Origin: Acidisphaera sp. L21
GTDB taxonomy: Bacteria > Pseudomonadota > Alphaproteobacteria > Acetobacterales > Acetobacteraceae
Length of the DNA stretch: 64,000 nucleotides
Direction of reading: 5' to 3'
Assembly (NCBI RefSeq): GCF_009765685.1
Contig: NZ_LMUY01000114.1
Span: 57,312 to 121,311, forward strand
Shown piece after piece: positions 61,726-64,000 of the stretch. Under the pieces are notes generated by a model. That model made no database searches and was not told the DNA's origin. It worked only from the letters and a program-made list of their open reading frames with translations. Numbering within the stretch: the first letter of the stretch is position 1; each line of letters starts with the position of its first letter. A program made the translations under genes and the position numbers.

Positions 61726-62437
61726 AGATCATCTCCGTCTTGGAGAGCAATCGGGCTCCAGCGGATCGATCCTTGATCTGTATGTTAACGACAGGGCAGG
61801 GGCATCGCCGTATTTTCTTGACGCAGCCGGGCCATAGGCCACGTCGACCGGGACGTGCGTCGCTAGAGTCCAGCTTGGTCGCTGGCTTTCTTGCCTTGGG
61901 GGAGGGGTGTTACTCGGCCTTCTAAGCCCCTGACTAAATTGGTCGGCAGCTCGAGCGGGATTAGTGCCTTATCGCGCGGATATTTAATGCGAAAACGTTT
62001 GCAAACGTATTTATCAATAGAATTGCCGTAATGAGACTAGGCCGTTTTTCGCATTACCAGGCTTGATCTAGAACGCCATATTTCCAGATGGCTGGCATCT
62101 GGCCTAGCTCTGAATGTATGGTCGCGTGGCGATTATTTGCGGCGTTTTCATTGGGATCGCTGGCCAGACTAGATACAGATCTATCGGGTGAGCCTCGAAC
62201 GGCAACGGCCGGGCTCAGGATTGACTGATCGCCGGTTGGACCAGGTCCAGGCGCGACGCCGCTCGGGATTGGGAAATTCTGGTGAGGCAAATGAGAGGCG
62301 AGCCACCCGGCGCCGCCGGGATTAGCCGGATTGGTGCAAGCTGCTTCCTACCCGTTGCGATCCAAGCCGAACACCCGCGGTGCCTGGTCACCGTCGCGGT
62401 AGCTTGCCGGGCGTAGGCGCAAATAGGCCTTGGCCAT
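61726..62437. other. Intergenic region after parB with candidate centromere
   Basis: 712 bases without a supportable gene. It holds one more iteron-like 14-mer (61859-61872, GTCGCTAGAGTCCA), then an AT-rich patch (61960-62060) with a palindrome and longer inverted repeat listed separately. From about 62100 to 62437 only GC-rich non-coding sequence is seen. Confidence 0.6.
61985..62056. promoter_or_regulatory. Candidate parS: perfect palindrome within a larger inverted repeat
   Basis: ACGTTTGCAAACGT (61995-62008) is a perfect 14-bp palindrome with the GTTN-rich, GC-centred look of plasmid parS sites. An outer pair, TAATGCGAAAACG (61985-61997) and CGTTTTTCGCATTA (62043-62056), matches except for one extra base. 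Position just after parB supports a centromere role; ParB binding is inference. Confidence 0.6.
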
Positions 62438-62854
62438 GTGGCACTGAATTTGTTCCTGCTCGCCTTTGTCGGTGCCCAGACGTGGTGGCTGCACCATCCC
62501 TGGACTACTCCAGGGACCTTCGCGGCCAATGATCTGGGGTCCCGGATGCTTGCCGCAGGTTATCTGCGGCAAATCACCAGCACCTTGCCGGAAGCGGATG
62601 GGCGATTACTGCGCGAGGCTTATGCCGCGAAGGCGCTCACCTTGATCGCACTCAGCCGACAACTTCGTGCGTCGGCGGAGCAGATCGGCGCAGATATTGG
62701 CGCGCGTTCCTTGGGCCTGGATCAGGTCAAGACGGACATGGCAGCCGCGCAAGCAGCCCGGCAGGAAATCGGCCAATCCATACAGGCCATATTGCTCAAT
62801 GTGCTTCCGGGCCGGCCAATCAAGGCGTCGCGATCTCGGCGGCTATCGGCTTAA
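62438..62854 (+). CDS. Periplasmic heavy-metal-sensor-like protein (CpxP/ZraP-type)
   Basis: 138 residues from a GTG; an in-frame TAG at 62414 blocks a longer start. A membrane segment (ALNLFLLAFVGAQTWW) leads to a helical domain beginning LPEADGRLLREAYAAK and ending near ILLNVLP, the layout of the Metal_resist family seen beside ECF sigma factors and efflux pumps. The usual N-terminal basic residues before the membrane helix are missing, so the 5' end may be damaged. No sigma factor or pump adjoins. Family call is tentative. Confidence 0.55.
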   Translation: MALNLFLLAFVGAQTWWLHHPWTTPGTFAANDLGSRMLAAGYLRQITSTLPEADGRLLREAYAAKALTLIALSRQLRASAEQIGADIGARSLGLDQVKTDMAAAQAARQEIGQSIQAILLNVLPGRPIKASRSRRLSA

Positions 62855-63039
62855 GCATCGCACCTGGCGTCTGGTCGGCAATGTTGGCCCACCTTGCGGT
62901 CCTTCAGCTAGCGAAATGCGGACTGATGCCGGGCCGGGCAGGGGCGTTCGACACCCCCGGAGTCTGCACCGCGTTGGAACACCGCTTTCAGGTGTTGCAT
63001 TCCCGTGAAATCATGGTCACGAACCAGGGAGTTGAGCCG

Positions 63040-63441
63040 ATGGCTACTGTAAGGCTGCTGACTGACGCGGAACTGTCCGGCGACGCTGCGGCTGTTTTCG
63101 CTGACATCCGTGCTGTGCGCAACGACAGCTATGTAAACGACTTTTGGCGCGCGCTCGCCAACGACCCGGCAACGCTACAGCGCACTTGGAATAGCCTGAA
63201 GGCCGTGATGGCAGCAGGGGGAGCGTTGAATCCGAAGGTAAAGGAGATGCTATACTTGGCGGTCTCCATTGCGCAGGGATGCGAGTATTGCATCCATTCC
63301 CACACCGCTGCCGCCCGCGGGAAAGGCATGACGAGTGCGGAGCACGGCGAGTTGTTGGGCATCGTGGGTATGGCGGCGCAGACAAACCGGCTGGTGCAGG
63401 CGCTCGGCATAGAGCCGGACGTTGCCTTTCGGGTCACGTAG
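63040..63441 (+). CDS. Carboxymuconolactone decarboxylase/AhpD-family protein
   Basis: 133 residues from ATG 63040 with a GGGAG site; ATG 63013 is an alternative. The peroxidase-type site CEYCIHSHTAAARGKG (Cys-x-x-Cys then His) is intact and characteristic of AhpD-like alkylhydroperoxidases, helped by the helical LNPKVKEMLYLAVSIAQ before it. It probably reduces peroxides using the Cys pair. It is a stand-alone gene without ahpC. Confidence 0.87.
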   Translation: MATVRLLTDAELSGDAAAVFADIRAVRNDSYVNDFWRALANDPATLQRTWNSLKAVMAAGGALNPKVKEMLYLAVSIAQGCEYCIHSHTAAARGKGMTSAEHGELLGIVGMAAQTNRLVQALGIEPDVAFRVT

Positions 63442-63788
63442 AAGCGGTCAAGCTCGGGTGCGCATCTGACTGATGCAACGCTCGTGGCACTGGCCGGCAC
63501 GATCACCCTCATGACCAATCACGATAACGCCGGCGTCGGGCAGGGCATTGCGTCGCGTGATGGGGCCTTTACCGTGTTGTCTGCGGGTATGCCGGCTACT
63601 CGGCTGACCTTGATGACCATTCAGAACTCCACCAACCCGGTGGGAGCCAGGCTCGTGCCAAGCCAGCCAACAGTGCTCCTGTTCGCGCCGTGATAAGCGA
63701 CGGCCGTAGGTCACTTTCGCGCATCGGATCAACGGTTGGTCTATGCTGACAACACGGGCCGCCGTCGGCCTGAGACGGCGCCTCTGCG
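63442..63788. other. Intergenic region with an unassigned short frame
   Basis: 347 bases. After the AhpD-like stop the same frame stays open to 63693 (readable from a GTG at 63484; 69 residues such as NHDNAGVGQGIASRDGAFTV). No ribosome site and no family recognised, so I do not call a gene. A hairpin at 63760-63780 ends the minus-strand gene to the right. Confidence 0.5.
63760..63780 (-). terminator. Hairpin after the repeat-protein gene
   Basis: CGCCGTC and GACGGCG form a 7-bp stem with a 7-base loop, nine bases past the stop codon of the minus-strand gene. GC-rich, without a strong U-run. Confidence 0.55.
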
Positions 63789-64000
63789 TCAGTGGTTCAC
63801 GAAGGTTATGAGTGAGCCGCCATGGGTATCGTCGGCGAGTTTGAAGTTTGCGGTGGTGTAGTTTCCGGTGAAGTTGATGGTTGCCGTGTTGGTGCCGTCG
63901 GTGGCGGTGAGGGCGCCGGCGGTGGTGGTGCCCGAGTAGGCGAGCGGCGTGGCGATGGCGAAGTTGAGGTTGGTGATGTCGATCACGTCGCTGCCACCGA
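63789..64000 (-). CDS. C-terminal end of a large secreted repeat protein (partial, runs off the window)
   Basis: The open frame enters from the right edge and ends at 63789. The 70 visible residues (GGSDVIDITNLNFAIATPLA, then TLT-like ALTATDGTNTATINFTGNYT and closing HGGSLITFV) are the typical end of very large autotransporter- or RTX-like beta-strand repeat proteins of Methylobacterium and Acetobacteraceae, with a calcium-type GGSDVID unit and a T1SS-like tail. Start, size and full domain content lie outside the window. Confidence 0.7.
   Translation of the reverse strand, partial: GGSDVIDITNLNFAIATPLAYSGTTTAGALTATDGTNTATINFTGNYTTANFKLADDTHGGSLITFVNH

Overview
The window looks like part of a large secondary replicon (megaplasmid or chromid) of a high-GC alphaproteobacterium, most likely in the Rhodospirillales/Acetobacteraceae. 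This rests on an iteron-flanked RepA-type initiator followed by parA and parB (58.2-62.1 kb), the GC-rich codon usage, and gene families common in that group (ACS and MHS transporters, TRAP and peptide ABC systems, a T1SS-type repeat protein). No rRNA, tRNA, CRISPR array or intact insertion sequence was seen. The assignment below order level is inference.

Layout. 0-12 kb: two look-alike catabolic modules. Each has an MFS carrier, a LeuCD-type hydratase pair and a C-C lyase (HpcH/HpaI aldolase in one, isocitrate-lyase/PEP-mutase family enzyme in the other). Each sits divergent from its own regulator (LysR, GntR) with a clear palindrome in the shared intergenic region. 12-14 kb: a DHA2 drug exporter and divergent TetR with a palindrome between them. 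14-21 kb: secreted and cytosolic hydrolases, a TPR/ATP-grasp protein and an APH-type kinase. 21-34 kb: a gamma-glutamyltransferase, two peptide-binding proteins, a complete dipeptide-type ABC importer and an LLM monooxygenase, then a divergent puuE-allA-cupin group for allantoin/ureidoglycolate. 34.8-42.2 kb: an mdtABC-type RND pump. 42.4-43.4 kb: a glycine-rich secreted beta-repeat protein ending in a perfect hairpin. 43.5-46.3 kb: a TRAP transporter with fused DctQM. 46.5-56.1 kb: a translationally coupled operon of a reducing type I PKS without thioesterase, an alpha-oxoamine synthase and an SDR. 56.7-58.1 kb: hflX. 58.2-62.1 kb: replication and partition. 62.4-64 kb: a metal-sensor-like protein, an AhpD-like protein and the C-terminal end of a large repeat protein running off the window.

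The most interesting system is the PKS/oxoamine synthase/SDR operon. Its gene order and domain logic match rhizobial rkpA-rkpG-rkpH and parallel fungal sphinganine-analogue pathways: an ACP-bound reduced chain would be released by decarboxylative condensation with an amino acid, and the ketone then reduced, giving a sphingoid-like amino alcohol. The PKS carries a methyltransferase-like region that has lost its SAM motif.

The accessory part also holds four decaying gene remnants (alcohol dehydrogenase tail, truncated MqsA-like antitoxin, formamidase tail, frameshifted old-yellow-enzyme), consistent with a replicon under active turnover.
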